Shown piece by piece: positions 15,003-22,549 of a DNA stretch of 22,549 nucleotides (the stretch's first letter is position 1; each line of letters begins with the position of its first letter). The notes under the pieces are model-generated. The model did not search any database, was not told the DNA's origin, and saw only the letters and a program-made list of their open reading frames with translations. The DNA is from an uncultured archaeon (GTDB lineage Archaea > Thermoproteota > Nitrososphaeria > Nitrososphaerales > Nitrosopumilaceae), in NCBI GenBank assembly GCA_950073955.1, contig CATMRH010000007.1, forward strand, positions 1 to 22,549, given 5' to 3'. Both the position numbers and the translations under genes were made by a program.

Positions 15003-16025
15003 ATGGCTCTGACTTACAAAAAAGCAGGCGTAGACATATCTAAAATTAAACAAAGCCAGGCAGCAATTGGTAAATTAATTGCATCAACTCACAAAATTCA
15101 GAAAAAAGCAAAGATAACACACGGATTTGGGCATTATGCAGGAATTGTAGAGATTCCAGGTGGAAAACTTTTGGCCACACATACAGATGGTGTAGGAACT
15201 AAAGTAGTAATTGCAAATATGATGAAAAAATATGATACAATAGGAATTGATTGTGTTGCAATGAATGTTAATGACATGATCTGTATTGGTGCAACGCCAA
15301 TCTCATTTGTAGATTATATTGCTGCAAACAAAAATGATAAAAAATTATTTAAAAAAATTGTACAAGGTTTAGTAAAAGGTGCAAAAAAAGCAGTAGTACC
15401 TATTGTAGGAGGAGAAACTGCAATTATGCCGGATTTAATTTCAGGTAAAGGGTTTTCATTTGATTTAGCTGGAATGGTTTTAGGATTAGTTTCAAAAAAA
15501 GAATTAGTTTTAGGGAATAAAATAAAATCAGGAGATGTAATTATTGGTGTAAAAAGTTCTGGGATCCATTCAAATGGTTATTCACTTGCAAGAAAAGCTT
15601 TGTTAACAAAATATTCTTTGAAAGACAAGATCAAAGGAGTTGGTGTATTAGGGAATGCATTGCTTACTCCTACAGAAATTTATGTAAAACCAGTTTTAGA
15701 AGCAAATCAAAAATGCAAAGTGAATGGTTTAGCGCATATCACTGGCGGTTCATTCACAAAACTATTACGGTTAAAAAATATCGGATATGAGATCGATGCA
15801 TTGCCAAAAATTCCACCCATTATGAGTCTGATCGAAGAACAAGGAGTAAAATCTGAAGAGATGTACAAGACGTTTAACATGGGTATTGGTTTTTGTTTGA
15901 TCTCACCAAAAAATCAAGTTAAAAAAATAAGAAAAATCTTCAAAAGACATAGAATGACTACATATGAAATTGGTCATGTGAGTAAAAAGAAAGGTGTCTT
16001 TGTAAACTCGAAAAAAATAGCATAA
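15003..16025 (+). CDS. purM: Phosphoribosylformylglycinamidine cyclo-ligase (AIR synthetase)
   Basis: Fifth step of de novo purine synthesis: ATP-dependent ring closure of FGAM to AIR in the cytosol. The 340 residues are a normal PurM length. Motifs are THTDGVGTK (59-67, ATP/dimer contact), DCVAMNVNDM (83-92), GGETA (136-140) and SSGIHSNGYSLAR (185-197). HITGGSF lies further on. The ATG at 15003 is preceded by a weak TATA-like TTCTTATTC about 26 bases upstream. No other purine gene is adjacent, so purM is a single-gene unit here, bounded by the PAC2 and transporter genes on the same strand. Confidence 0.95.
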   Translation: MALTYKKAGVDISKIKQSQAAIGKLIASTHKIQKKAKITHGFGHYAGIVEIPGGKLLATHTDGVGTKVVIANMMKKYDTIGIDCVAMNVNDMICIGATPISFVDYIAANKNDKKLFKKIVQGLVKGAKKAVVPIVGGETAIMPDLISGKGFSFDLAGMVLGLVSKKELVLGNKIKSGDVIIGVKSSGIHSNGYSLARKALLTKYSLKDKIKGVGVLGNALLTPTEIYVKPVLEANQKCKVNGLAHITGGSFTKLLRLKNIGYEIDALPKIPPIMSLIEEQGVKSEEMYKTFNMGIGFCLISPKNQVKKIRKIFKRHRMTTYEIGHVSKKKGVFVNSKKIA

Positions 16026-16033
16026 ATAGGCTC

Positions 16034-16043
16034 AATTAATAAT
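16034..16043 (+). promoter_or_regulatory. TATA-like box of the ArsB/NhaD transporter
   Basis: AATTAATAAT is centred about 26 bases before the ATG at 16064, so the transporter probably has its own leaderless promoter despite the short gap after purM. Confidence 0.4.
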
Positions 16044-16063
16044 CAAAACCGAGCAAGATTAGA

Positions 16064-17482
16064 ATGCTGCAAACAAAAATGATGCCAATAATTGGAATTG
16101 CGATGGTTGGCATAGTCGTTATGCTGTTCACATTGCCGCAAATGATTGGTTTAGAGTTTACAATTGCAATGGCGTTGACCATGTCAGTTTTGATGGGAAT
16201 TTATGTGATTTTGGTGACTGAGGTGATCCACAGAACAGCACTTGCGATGGTTGGTGCACTTATCATTCTCATTATTCTAATTTACACGGGCCTAATTCCT
16301 GCACATGATAGTGTTGATTTTGTAATAGGATCCATCGATTTCAACACAATTGGATTGCTTTTAGGAATGATGATAATTGTTGGAATTCTTGGAGAGACAG
16401 GAGTTTTTCAGTATATAGGAATCAAGGCAGCGAAACTGGCCAAGGGAAATGTTTGGAAGCTCATGTTATTGTTGTCAGTTATTACAGCAGTCGGTTCTGC
16501 ATTTTTGGACAATGTTACCATGATTCTTCTAATGGTTCCTGTAACCATCTCTGTTGCAAGAGTTCTGAACATAAATCCAATATCTATAATTCTTGCTGAA
16601 ATTTTTGCATCAAACATTGGAGGTGCCTCTACTCTTATTGGTGATCCTCCTAACATCATGATAGCATCTGCTGCGAATCTTGATTTTATGAGTTTTGCAT
16701 ACCACATGACCCCAGAAGTTATTATTACATTTTTAGCATCATTAGTGATTCTTAAAATCTTGTTTAGAAAAGACCTCAAACAAAAGCCTGAGAATGTTGA
16801 GAAACTTATGCAAATTGATGAGAGAAAGGAAATCAAAGATTTTGCACTACTCAAAAAAAGTGTGATAGTCCTTCTTGGAGTAGTTATTGCATTTATGTTC
16901 CATGGAGTTTTAGATATCGAGGTTTCAATTATTGCATTGGCCGGAGCTGCAATTCTTTTGGTAATTACAAAAATTCATCCAGGAAAAGCATTTGTTCATG
17001 TAGAATGGACTACCTTGATGTTTTTCGCCGGATTGTTCATTATTGTATCAGGTGTTGAATTAACAGGGGCACTGGAACTCTTTGCACATCAAATAGTTAC
17101 AGCGACTGGAGGTAATTTTGCAGCAACGGCGGTCATGATTATATGGTCATCAGCATTTGCTTCAGCATTTGTTGACAATATACCTTATACTGCCACAATG
17201 ATTCCAATAATTGAAAACATTTCACTAGACCCAAACATAGCAAGTTACTTAGAACCTCTCGATTTCAATCCTTTGTGGTATGCATTAGCAATAGGTGCAG
17301 ATTTTGGTGGAAATGGAACTCTAATTGGTGCTAGTGCAAATCTTGTAGCCATTGGAGTTATGGAAAGGCACGGTTATCACATGGCGTTCAGAGATTTCAT
17401 CATAAAAGGAATGCCATACATGATTGCAACAACAGCAATTGGTACAGGAGTATATCTAGTGAGATTGATGCTAAATGTATAA
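16064..17482 (+). CDS. ArsB/NhaD-type ion transporter (IT superfamily)
   Basis: The 472-residue membrane protein has about 11-13 hydrophobic helices. It carries both halves of the ion transporter signature: FLDNVTMILLMVPVTISV with D149-N150 followed by SNIGGASTLIGDPPNIMI (183-200), and in the second half FVDNIPYTATMIPI followed by GGNGTLIGASANLVAIGVM. This is the pattern of NhaD Na+/H+ antiporters, ArsB arsenite permeases and related divalent anion carriers. The substrate cannot be fixed from sequence. No arsR or arsC is nearby, which makes an arsenic role less likely, and Na+/H+ exchange or anion transport is plausible for a marine archaeon. Confidence 0.9.
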   Translation: MLQTKMMPIIGIAMVGIVVMLFTLPQMIGLEFTIAMALTMSVLMGIYVILVTEVIHRTALAMVGALIILIILIYTGLIPAHDSVDFVIGSIDFNTIGLLLGMMIIVGILGETGVFQYIGIKAAKLAKGNVWKLMLLLSVITAVGSAFLDNVTMILLMVPVTISVARVLNINPISIILAEIFASNIGGASTLIGDPPNIMIASAANLDFMSFAYHMTPEVIITFLASLVILKILFRKDLKQKPENVEKLMQIDERKEIKDFALLKKSVIVLLGVVIAFMFHGVLDIEVSIIALAGAAILLVITKIHPGKAFVHVEWTTLMFFAGLFIIVSGVELTGALELFAHQIVTATGGNFAATAVMIIWSSAFASAFVDNIPYTATMIPIIENISLDPNIASYLEPLDFNPLWYALAIGADFGGNGTLIGASANLVAIGVMERHGYHMAFRDFIIKGMPYMIATTAIGTGVYLVRLMLNV

Positions 17483-17524
17483 AAATTTCTTTGGCTTTTT
17501 ATTTGAGATGATGAGGTATAGAGT

Positions 17525-17824
17525 ATGACGTTAGACAAAGAATTTAAAACAAAAATAGGTTCGTTGATTGATGAATGTCTCATTCCTCATGGAATTCAAA
17601 CACATGAATGTGATAAAGAACATTGGAAGTTCAGAAATGAGGAGGATTTTAAGTACGGTCACAAAGCGGGGGTAGTAATGGGAATAACTCTTGGATATTA
17701 TATTGCAAAATATGGTAAACTTCCTGCAAATGAAGATTTAACGGAAATGACACACATGGTTGAATTACGTACAGATGAGATCAAAAAAAGTTTTTCAGAC
17801 ATACACTTTTTCTATAAAGTATAG
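17525..17824 (+). CDS. Small acidic-basic protein of unknown function (99 residues)
   Basis: No family is recognised. The protein is soluble, with a Cys/His-containing segment IDECLIPHGIQTHECDKEHW (about 15-34), which could bind metal, and a weakly hydrophobic helix (about 47-62, AGVVMGITLGYYIAKYG). Two lines of evidence support the ATG at 17525: a TATA-like CTTTTTATTT about 25 bases upstream and a GAGGT ribosome-binding-like sequence at 17513-17517. It stands alone between the transporter and the basic protein. The 129 bases after it hold a TATA-like box for the next gene and nothing else seen. Confidence 0.7.
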   Translation: MTLDKEFKTKIGSLIDECLIPHGIQTHECDKEHWKFRNEEDFKYGHKAGVVMGITLGYYIAKYGKLPANEDLTEMTHMVELRTDEIKKSFSDIHFFYKV

Positions 17825-17926
17825 AATCATTTCAATTTTTGAATTTATTATAATGATCTAGTACCAAAAAATTGTAAATTTAATGAATGTTTAGATGTTC
17901 AAAATACAGGTCATATAGTCTTAAAT

Positions 17927-17937
17927 TGTATAAAAAA
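17927..17937 (+). promoter_or_regulatory. TATA-like box of the basic repeat protein
   Basis: TTGTATAAAAAA is centred about 24 bases before the ATG at 17954. It is a strong A/T-rich box consistent with a highly expressed, leaderless gene. Confidence 0.5.
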
Positions 17938-17953
17938 ATGGAAATGACAAGAT

Positions 17954-18205
17954 ATGTCAACTGAAGCAAACAATGATTCATTCATAGCAAATTTGCTTGC
18001 AACGATCAAAGAAATTCAAGGAGAGTTAAACGAATTAAAAATTATGAAGAGAAGCATTGGGAGAAAATCAACCAAAAGAAAGACAGTTAGAAGAACTGTA
18101 AAGAGAAAACCAGCTAGAAAGGTAAAGAGAAAACCAGCTAGAAAGGTAAAGAGAAAACCAGCTAGAAGAACTAAAGCTAAGAGAAAGACGAGCATGCGAA
18201 GATAG
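17954..18205 (+). CDS. Histone-H1-tail-like Lys/Arg-rich protein with octapeptide repeats
   Basis: The 83 residues fall in two parts. Residues 8-32 (FIANLLATIKEIQGELNELK) are an amphipathic, probably coiled-coil helix. Residues 32-83 hold about 30 Lys/Arg and no acidic residue, with proline/alanine spacers. The core is VKRKPARK repeated three times (residues 49-72, last copy ending RR), like the C-terminal tails of histone H1 and bacterial Hc1/AlgP-type proteins. It probably binds DNA or RNA without sequence preference and may oligomerise through the helix, as a chromatin- or RNA-condensing protein (inference). The charge makes a cytosolic, nucleoid-associated location likely. It is flanked by unrelated genes and has its own promoter. 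Confidence 0.8.
   Translation: MSTEANNDSFIANLLATIKEIQGELNELKIMKRSIGRKSTKRKTVRRTVKRKPARKVKRKPARKVKRKPARRTKAKRKTSMRR
18098..18169 (+). repeat. 24-bp tandem repeat, three copies, inside the basic protein gene
   Basis: The unit begins GTAAAGAGAAAACCAGCTAG and is 24 bases long. Copies lie at 18098-18121, 18122-18145 and 18146-18169; the first two are identical and the third differs only at the last two bases. Each unit encodes one VKRKPARK octapeptide in frame. Identity at synonymous positions points to recent duplication. Confidence 0.95.
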
Positions 18206-18261
18206 ATTTCAAGTAAGCCAAGTTATTTAACGAATTTATGTCCAAATCAGTGTGAGAGTTT

Positions 18262-19851
18262 ATGAGTAAACTAGATTCTGTTTTTTCGAAAGCATGTAGT
18301 GAGATCACTCAGAATTTGCTGACAATTAACGAGCCTAGCAAAAAGCAAGTAAAACAAGAAATCATAAAAATCTGTGCCAAATACTCACTTGAAAGAATCC
18401 CAAAAAATCATGAGATTCTATCAATGGTAAAAGAAGATGATTTTAATAAATTAAGAAAAGTTTTGTTGAAAAAGCCAGTTAAAACTGCATCCGGGGTAGC
18501 GGTGGTTGCACTCATGCCAAAACCATATGCATGTCCACATGGCAGATGTACATATTGTCCAGGCGGAATTGAATTTAATACTCCAAACAGTTACACGGGA
18601 AAAGAACCATCTACACTTAACGCAATTGGGAATGATTATGATCCTAAATTACAAATCACATCAAAGATTGACAAGTTGATTGCATTTGGACATGACACAT
18701 CTAAAATGGAGATTGTAATTGTTGGTGGTACTTTTCTCTTTATGCCAAAAGACTATCAAGAAAATTTTATCAAATCATGTTATGATGCTCTGAACGGAAC
18801 AGATTCAAAAGATTTGCAAGAAGCTAAATCAAATAATGAACATGCAGCGATTAGAAATGTAGGATTCACAATTGAAACAAAACCAGACTATTGTAAGAAA
18901 GAACATGTAGATTTAATGTTAGACTATGGAATCACAAGAATAGAGATTGGTGTTCAATCATTACAAGAACGAGTTTATGAAATAGTTAACAGAGGTCACA
19001 ACTATAATGACGTAATAGAATCATTTCAAATTTCAAAAGATGCAGGTTACAAGATTGTTGCACATATGATGCCAGGTTTACCAACAATGACTCCAGAAGG
19101 GGACATTGCAGATTTTAAAAAACTGTTTTCCGATTCACAACTACGTCCAGACATGTTGAAGATTTATCCATCATTAGTAATTGAAAACACCCCACTCTAT
19201 GAGGACTACAAACAAGGAAAATACATTCCATATTCTGATGAAGACATGATCAAGGTCTTAACAGAAGCAAAAAAGAATGTTCCAAAATGGGTCAGAATCA
19301 TGCGTGTACAGAGGGAAATTTCTCCAGGTGAGATCATTGCAGGGCCAAAATCAGGCAATCTAAGACAAATTGTCCATCAGAATTTAGCCAGACAGGGGTT
19401 CTCATGTAGATGTATCAGATGTAGAGAAGTAGGTCTGTCAAACAAAAAATCAGATGGAAAAGAAGTGAAACTAAACAGAATAGATTATGACTCCTCAGGG
19501 GGAAAAGAAGTGTTCTTGTCTTATGAGGACAAAAATGAATCCATTTATGGATTTTTAAGATTAAGAAAACCAAGTATTGATGCTCACAGAGATGAGATAC
19601 AACAAGACACTTGTATTGTAAGAGAGATTCATGTCTACGGAAAATCATTAAAGATTGGAGAAAAAGAAGAAAATGAGATTCAGCATTCCGGACTAGGAAA
19701 AAATTTGATGAGAGAAGCAGAAAAAATTTCCAAAGAAGAGTTCGATGCAAAGAAAATTTTAGTAATTAGTGCAATTGGTACAAGAGAGTATTATCAAAAG
19801 TTGGGGTATTCGTTATATGGGCCATACATGTCCAAAATATTGAACCAGTGA
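18262..19851 (+). CDS. elp3: Elp3 family tRNA U34 modification enzyme (radical SAM + acetyltransferase)
   Basis: Archaeal Elp3 acts alone, using acetyl-CoA and SAM to start the cm5U-type modification of wobble uridine 34 in tRNAs. The 529 residues have a radical SAM domain (about 80-370) with C91-x4-C96-x2-C99 in YACPHGRCTYCPGG, then NTPNSYTGKEPS. A GNAT-like domain ends the protein (about 400-529), with SGLGKNLMREAEKI for acetyl-CoA and GTREYYQKLGYSLYGPYM. A Cys cluster FSCRCIRCREVG (about 379-390) links the two. The ATG at 18262 has AATTTAT about 26 bases upstream. lysS begins six bases after its stop, so the two are co-transcribed. Confidence 0.94.
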   Translation: MSKLDSVFSKACSEITQNLLTINEPSKKQVKQEIIKICAKYSLERIPKNHEILSMVKEDDFNKLRKVLLKKPVKTASGVAVVALMPKPYACPHGRCTYCPGGIEFNTPNSYTGKEPSTLNAIGNDYDPKLQITSKIDKLIAFGHDTSKMEIVIVGGTFLFMPKDYQENFIKSCYDALNGTDSKDLQEAKSNNEHAAIRNVGFTIETKPDYCKKEHVDLMLDYGITRIEIGVQSLQERVYEIVNRGHNYNDVIESFQISKDAGYKIVAHMMPGLPTMTPEGDIADFKKLFSDSQLRPDMLKIYPSLVIENTPLYEDYKQGKYIPYSDEDMIKVLTEAKKNVPKWVRIMRVQREISPGEIIAGPKSGNLRQIVHQNLARQGFSCRCIRCREVGLSNKKSDGKEVKLNRIDYDSSGGKEVFLSYEDKNESIYGFLRLRKPSIDAHRDEIQQDTCIVREIHVYGKSLKIGEKEENEIQHSGLGKNLMREAEKISKEEFDAKKILVISAIGTREYYQKLGYSLYGPYMSKILNQ

Positions 19852-19857
19852 ATAGAA

Positions 19858-21447
19858 ATGTCAGGGCAAGGAGTTATTGGAAAGGGAACTTGGATAGACA
19901 AATTATCTAGTGAATTAATTGAACGTGAAAAATCTCTTGGAAGAAGCTTAGATATTCTTAGAGTGGAAAGTGGTCTGGGCGCATCAGGAATTCCACACAT
20001 TGGAAGTTTAGGAGATGCAGTAAGAGCATACGGAGTTAAATTAGCATTAGAAAATTTTGGTTACAAATCAGAACTGATTGCTTATTCAGATGATCTAGAT
20101 GGATTAAGAAAAATTCCAGAAGGGATGCAGCAATTTAATTTAGATGAACACTTAGCAAAACCAGTATCATTAATTCCTGATCCTTACGGATGTCATGATT
20201 CATACGGCATGCACATGAGTAGTATTCTTTTAGATGGACTTGATAGAGTAGGAATAAAGTACGAGTTTAGAAGAGCTGTTGACACATACAAACAAGGATT
20301 ACTAAAAGACCAAATTCATACAATCTTGCAAAACAGCACAAAGATTGGAGAAAAAATTGCAGAACTTGTAGGACAAGAAAAATACCAAAAAAATCTGCCA
20401 TATTTTCCAGTTTGTGTTAATTGTAGTCGTCTATACACAGCAGAATCTACCGAATACATTGCAGATGAAAGAAAAGTAAAGTACAGATGTCATGACGTTG
20501 AGATTGGCTCAAAAATTATCAAAGGATGTGGTCATGAAGGAGAGGCAGACATCACAAAGGATCTCGGAAAACTAGCATGGAAAGTAGAATTTGCAGCAAG
20601 ATGGTCAGCATTTGATATCAGATTTGAAGCATATGGAAAAGACATAATGGATTCTGTAAAGGTAAACGACTGGGTTGCAGATGAAATTTTAGGATTCGCA
20701 CCTCCTCATCATGTAAAATATGAAATGTTCTTAGACAAAGGAGGAAAAAAGATTTCAAAATCATTAGGTAATGTCATAACTGCACAAAAATGGCTAGAGT
20801 TTGGCACTCCAAAATCAATTTTATTATTACTATACAAAAGAATTACAGGTGCACGAGAGCTAGGATTTGAAGATATTCCATCTTTAATGAATGAATACAA
20901 CGAATTAGAAGATACTTACTTTGGAAGAATAAAAATAGATAATCAAGCCAAACTAACAAAATTAAAAGGCCTCTATGAATATGTAAATCTACTTAGTCCT
21001 CCAAAACAATCAAGCATACATGTTAACTATAGACTATTAATAGAATTAACAAAAATCTTCAAAGAAGATAGAGTAGAAAGAGTAATGAAAAAACTTCAAG
21101 ACTATGGAGTGATAAAAAATCCTGAGCAAGAAATTGAAAAACTTATTGTTCTTGCAGGAAATTTTTCAGATGAATTTGATCAACAAGAAAAAATACAAGT
21201 AGATTTAGATAATTCTGCAAAAAATGCATTAAAGATACTTGTAGATGAACTTAATGCAGAAAAAGAACCAGAAGACATTCAAAATACAATATATCAAATT
21301 GCAAAATCAAATGATGTACAACCAAAAGATTTTTTCAAAATATTATATCAAATAATTCTAGGCACCTCAAGAGGACCAAAAATAGGACCTTTCATCTCAG
21401 ACATTGGAAGAAAGCAAGTAGCAAAAACACTTTCAGAGTATACATAA
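19858..21447 (+). CDS. lysS: Lysyl-tRNA synthetase, class I
   Basis: Charges tRNA-Lys. The 529 residues are a class I LysRS, the form found in most archaea. The Rossmann signatures are HIGS (47-50) in ASGIPHIGS and KISKS (298-302) in DKGGKKISKSLGN. A zinc-binding segment, VCVNCSRLY with a later YRCHDVE and GCGHEGE, lies at about 176-225. The C-terminal helical domain (about 350-529) is the class I anticodon-binding cage. It starts six bases after the elp3 stop and is followed after two bases by a small membrane protein, giving a tight elp3-lysS-orf unit. Coupling of a wobble-U34 enzyme with the synthetase for a U34 tRNA is suggestive. Confidence 0.95.
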   Translation: MSGQGVIGKGTWIDKLSSELIEREKSLGRSLDILRVESGLGASGIPHIGSLGDAVRAYGVKLALENFGYKSELIAYSDDLDGLRKIPEGMQQFNLDEHLAKPVSLIPDPYGCHDSYGMHMSSILLDGLDRVGIKYEFRRAVDTYKQGLLKDQIHTILQNSTKIGEKIAELVGQEKYQKNLPYFPVCVNCSRLYTAESTEYIADERKVKYRCHDVEIGSKIIKGCGHEGEADITKDLGKLAWKVEFAARWSAFDIRFEAYGKDIMDSVKVNDWVADEILGFAPPHHVKYEMFLDKGGKKISKSLGNVITAQKWLEFGTPKSILLLLYKRITGARELGFEDIPSLMNEYNELEDTYFGRIKIDNQAKLTKLKGLYEYVNLLSPPKQSSIHVNYRLLIELTKIFKEDRVERVMKKLQDYGVIKNPEQEIEKLIVLAGNFSDEFDQQEKIQVDLDNSAKNALKILVDELNAEKEPEDIQNTIYQIAKSNDVQPKDFFKILYQIILGTSRGPKIGPFISDIGRKQVAKTLSEYT

Positions 21448-21449
21448 TC

Positions 21450-21650
21450 ATGGTTCATGGAGAACATAACAGATCAAGAAACAATGGAGGATTTGCCCTG
21501 ATAATTTTAGGTGCATTATTACTAATTATTTCACCACAAATCCAATCAGAAATGCCAAATTTAGCACTGATGGGATATATTGGAGGAATGATTATTGGTG
21601 GAATTGGGTTTTACCTAAAATTTTTCAGAGACAGAATTAAACAAAAATAG
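21450..21650 (+). CDS. Small two-helix membrane protein
   Basis: The 66-residue protein has a polar, basic N-terminus (MVHGEHNRSRNNGG), two hydrophobic helices (about 14-30, FALIILGALLLIISPQ, and 38-57, ALMGYIGGMIIGGIGFYL with Gly repeats) and a basic C-terminus (KFFRDRIKQK). It is probably a hairpin with both ends cytoplasmic. The ATG lies two bases after the lysS stop, so it is almost certainly in the same transcript, but nothing in the sequence links it to translation. Function is unknown. Confidence 0.75.
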   Translation: MVHGEHNRSRNNGGFALIILGALLLIISPQIQSEMPNLALMGYIGGMIIGGIGFYLKFFRDRIKQK

Positions 21651-21685
21651 GAAAGATTCATCTTTTGGGAATATAGATTAGGAAT

Positions 21686-22549
21686 ATGGGATTTTTTAGT
21701 AAGAGAAATGCAGATGGAGTGATTTCGGAAAAAAGTGAAGAGCATGAACAAAAAGATGATCTTCAGACAGAAGCAGAAAATATTCAAAATTTATCTAGTG
21801 AAAAACAAGAAGAACTAAACATTATAGCAGATAAGAATCAGATTGTAAAAGAAGAATATAACACTACAGTTAGCAACCTGATGTTAGTTAAAAAAGAAAT
21901 TAATTACAAAAACATGGAACTAGACGCAGTTCAACTAGAGTATCAAAGAATTATAGAAAAAATTAAAGATTTTAATAAAGAAGATTATCCTTCACACAGG
22001 GAACTTCTTAAACACTTCAGGCATGAGTTAGGGATTGCCTGTGAAGAATCAAGGTTCAAAGCTTTATTCCGCAAGGAAACTAAGTCTATATCAGTTTCAA
22101 AAGCAAAAAAACTAGAGTTTTCAGAAAACCCGAAAGTAGATAAAGTCATAATTCTTAGTGATTCTTGGAAACAAAAACCCCATAGAAATAAATTAAGCTA
22201 TTTTATACCGGAATGGGATGATCTAGTGGATCCAGATTATGATTTTCTGAATGACGTTCATTCTGGTGGAAAGAGTCAATGGGCAAATGAAGTCTACGCT
22301 CATCAGATGTTTCCAGAACCAAATTATGACGGTATTCTTGTTTCACGTGCCGTTGCAGAAAAAAGTAAGTGGAAGAGGGAGCTGATTAACAAGCATGGGG
22401 TACACAGATTAATAAGAGTTCCAAAAGAATTTCCAGTAATGGGTGATTGTGGTGCATTTGATTATATTATGGAAGAAATTCCACCATATAGTACTGACGA
22501 TGTACTTAACTATTATACCAATTTAGGTTTTGATTTTGGAGTATCTGTT
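21686..22549 (+). CDS. DpdA/TGT-like transglycosylase with coiled-coil N-terminal extension (partial)
   Basis: The frame opens with ATG at 21686 and runs off the right edge, 288 residues without a stop. Residues 1-130 are charged, low in hydrophobics and predicted coiled coil (about 25-100, with TEAENIQNLSSEKQEELN and LEYQRIIEKIKDFNKED). From about 168 the sequence changes: SYFIPEWDDLVDPDYDF, then EVYAHQMFPEPNYDGILVSR (203-222), and VMGDCGAFDYIMEE (251-264), then STDDVLNYYTNLGFDFGVSV. These match my memory of DpdA, the TGT-superfamily enzyme that exchanges guanine in DNA for a 7-deazaguanine. GDCGAF would stand for the substrate-binding DSGGF of TGT. The nucleophile region lies beyond the window. 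Family assignment is likely, not proven. An archaeosine-type tRNA role is the main alternative. Confidence 0.62.
   Translation, partial: MGFFSKRNADGVISEKSEEHEQKDDLQTEAENIQNLSSEKQEELNIIADKNQIVKEEYNTTVSNLMLVKKEINYKNMELDAVQLEYQRIIEKIKDFNKEDYPSHRELLKHFRHELGIACEESRFKALFRKETKSISVSKAKKLEFSENPKVDKVIILSDSWKQKPHRNKLSYFIPEWDDLVDPDYDFLNDVHSGGKSQWANEVYAHQMFPEPNYDGILVSRAVAEKSKWKRELINKHGVHRLIRVPKEFPVMGDCGAFDYIMEEIPPYSTDDVLNYYTNLGFDFGVSV

Noticed and set aside
16408..16854. Minus-strand frame (148 residues) inside the ArsB/NhaD gene
   Set aside because: It is opposite the helices and the signature of a well-supported transporter, with no domain of its own.
16064..17482. Specific call of arsenite efflux pump
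   Set aside because: The signature is shared by NhaD antiporters and anion carriers, and no arsenic-resistance genes are adjacent.
18098..18169. CRISPR-like array
   Set aside because: The 24-bp repeats are directly adjacent without spacers and in frame with the coding sequence, so they are a coding tandem repeat.

Overview
The window is an AT-rich, densely packed archaeal chromosome segment. It carries a TATA-binding protein, type II methionine aminopeptidase, class I lysyl-tRNA synthetase, archaeal-type Elp3, the F420 genes cofG/cofH as separate cistrons, a DUF1512 protein and a PAC2-family protein. Codon use is A/T-biased (AGA, GGA, AAA). Many genes have a TATA-like box centred about 24-28 bases before the start codon, which suggests leaderless mRNAs. 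Together this points to a marine ammonia-oxidising thaumarchaeon (Nitrososphaerota) of the Nitrosopumilus/Nitrosarchaeum type. The taxon is inferred from gene content and style, not from a database match.

Layout. 1-1.4 kb, minus strand: a secreted lamin-tail-domain protein cut by the window edge, a 33-residue CxxC microprotein, and a two-helix membrane protein with a zinc ribbon. 1.5-2.4 kb: tRNA-Pro(UGG) on the minus strand, a 300-base gap, then a small P-loop kinase of the phage polynucleotide-kinase type. 2.5-6 kb, information processing: MetAP2 converging on a zinc-ribbon/DUF1512 pair, then TBP converging on a tRNA-binding-domain protein and a small conserved-looking protein. 6.1-8.9 kb, plus strand: an SRPBCC protein, a membrane GT2 glycosyltransferase and a membrane-anchored HtrA protease, probably one cell-envelope transcription unit. 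8.95-12.7 kb: cofG-cofH (deazaflavin FO synthesis for F420) followed without a gap by a TldE/PmbA-like protein. 12.7-13.7 kb: a convergent Na+/Ca2+ exchanger-type transporter. 13.9-17.8 kb: a winged-helix protein with a PAC2 proteasome-chaperone-like protein, purM, an ArsB/NhaD transporter and a small unknown protein. 17.95-18.2 kb: a lysine/arginine-rich, histone-H1-tail-like protein built on a DNA tandem repeat. 18.3-22.5 kb: elp3-lysS, a small membrane protein, and a gene cut by the window end.

The most interesting item is that last gene. Its C-terminal half resembles DpdA, the TGT-like enzyme that inserts 7-deazaguanine bases into DNA, but it sits behind an unusual coiled-coil N-terminal region of about 165 residues. 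Other points worth a second look are inverted repeats lying on the stop codons at all three convergent gene junctions, the expanding octapeptide repeat in the basic protein, the microprotein with its own promoter, and a possible operator overlapping the start of the winged-helix gene. No CRISPR array, rRNA gene, insertion sequence or integrase was seen.
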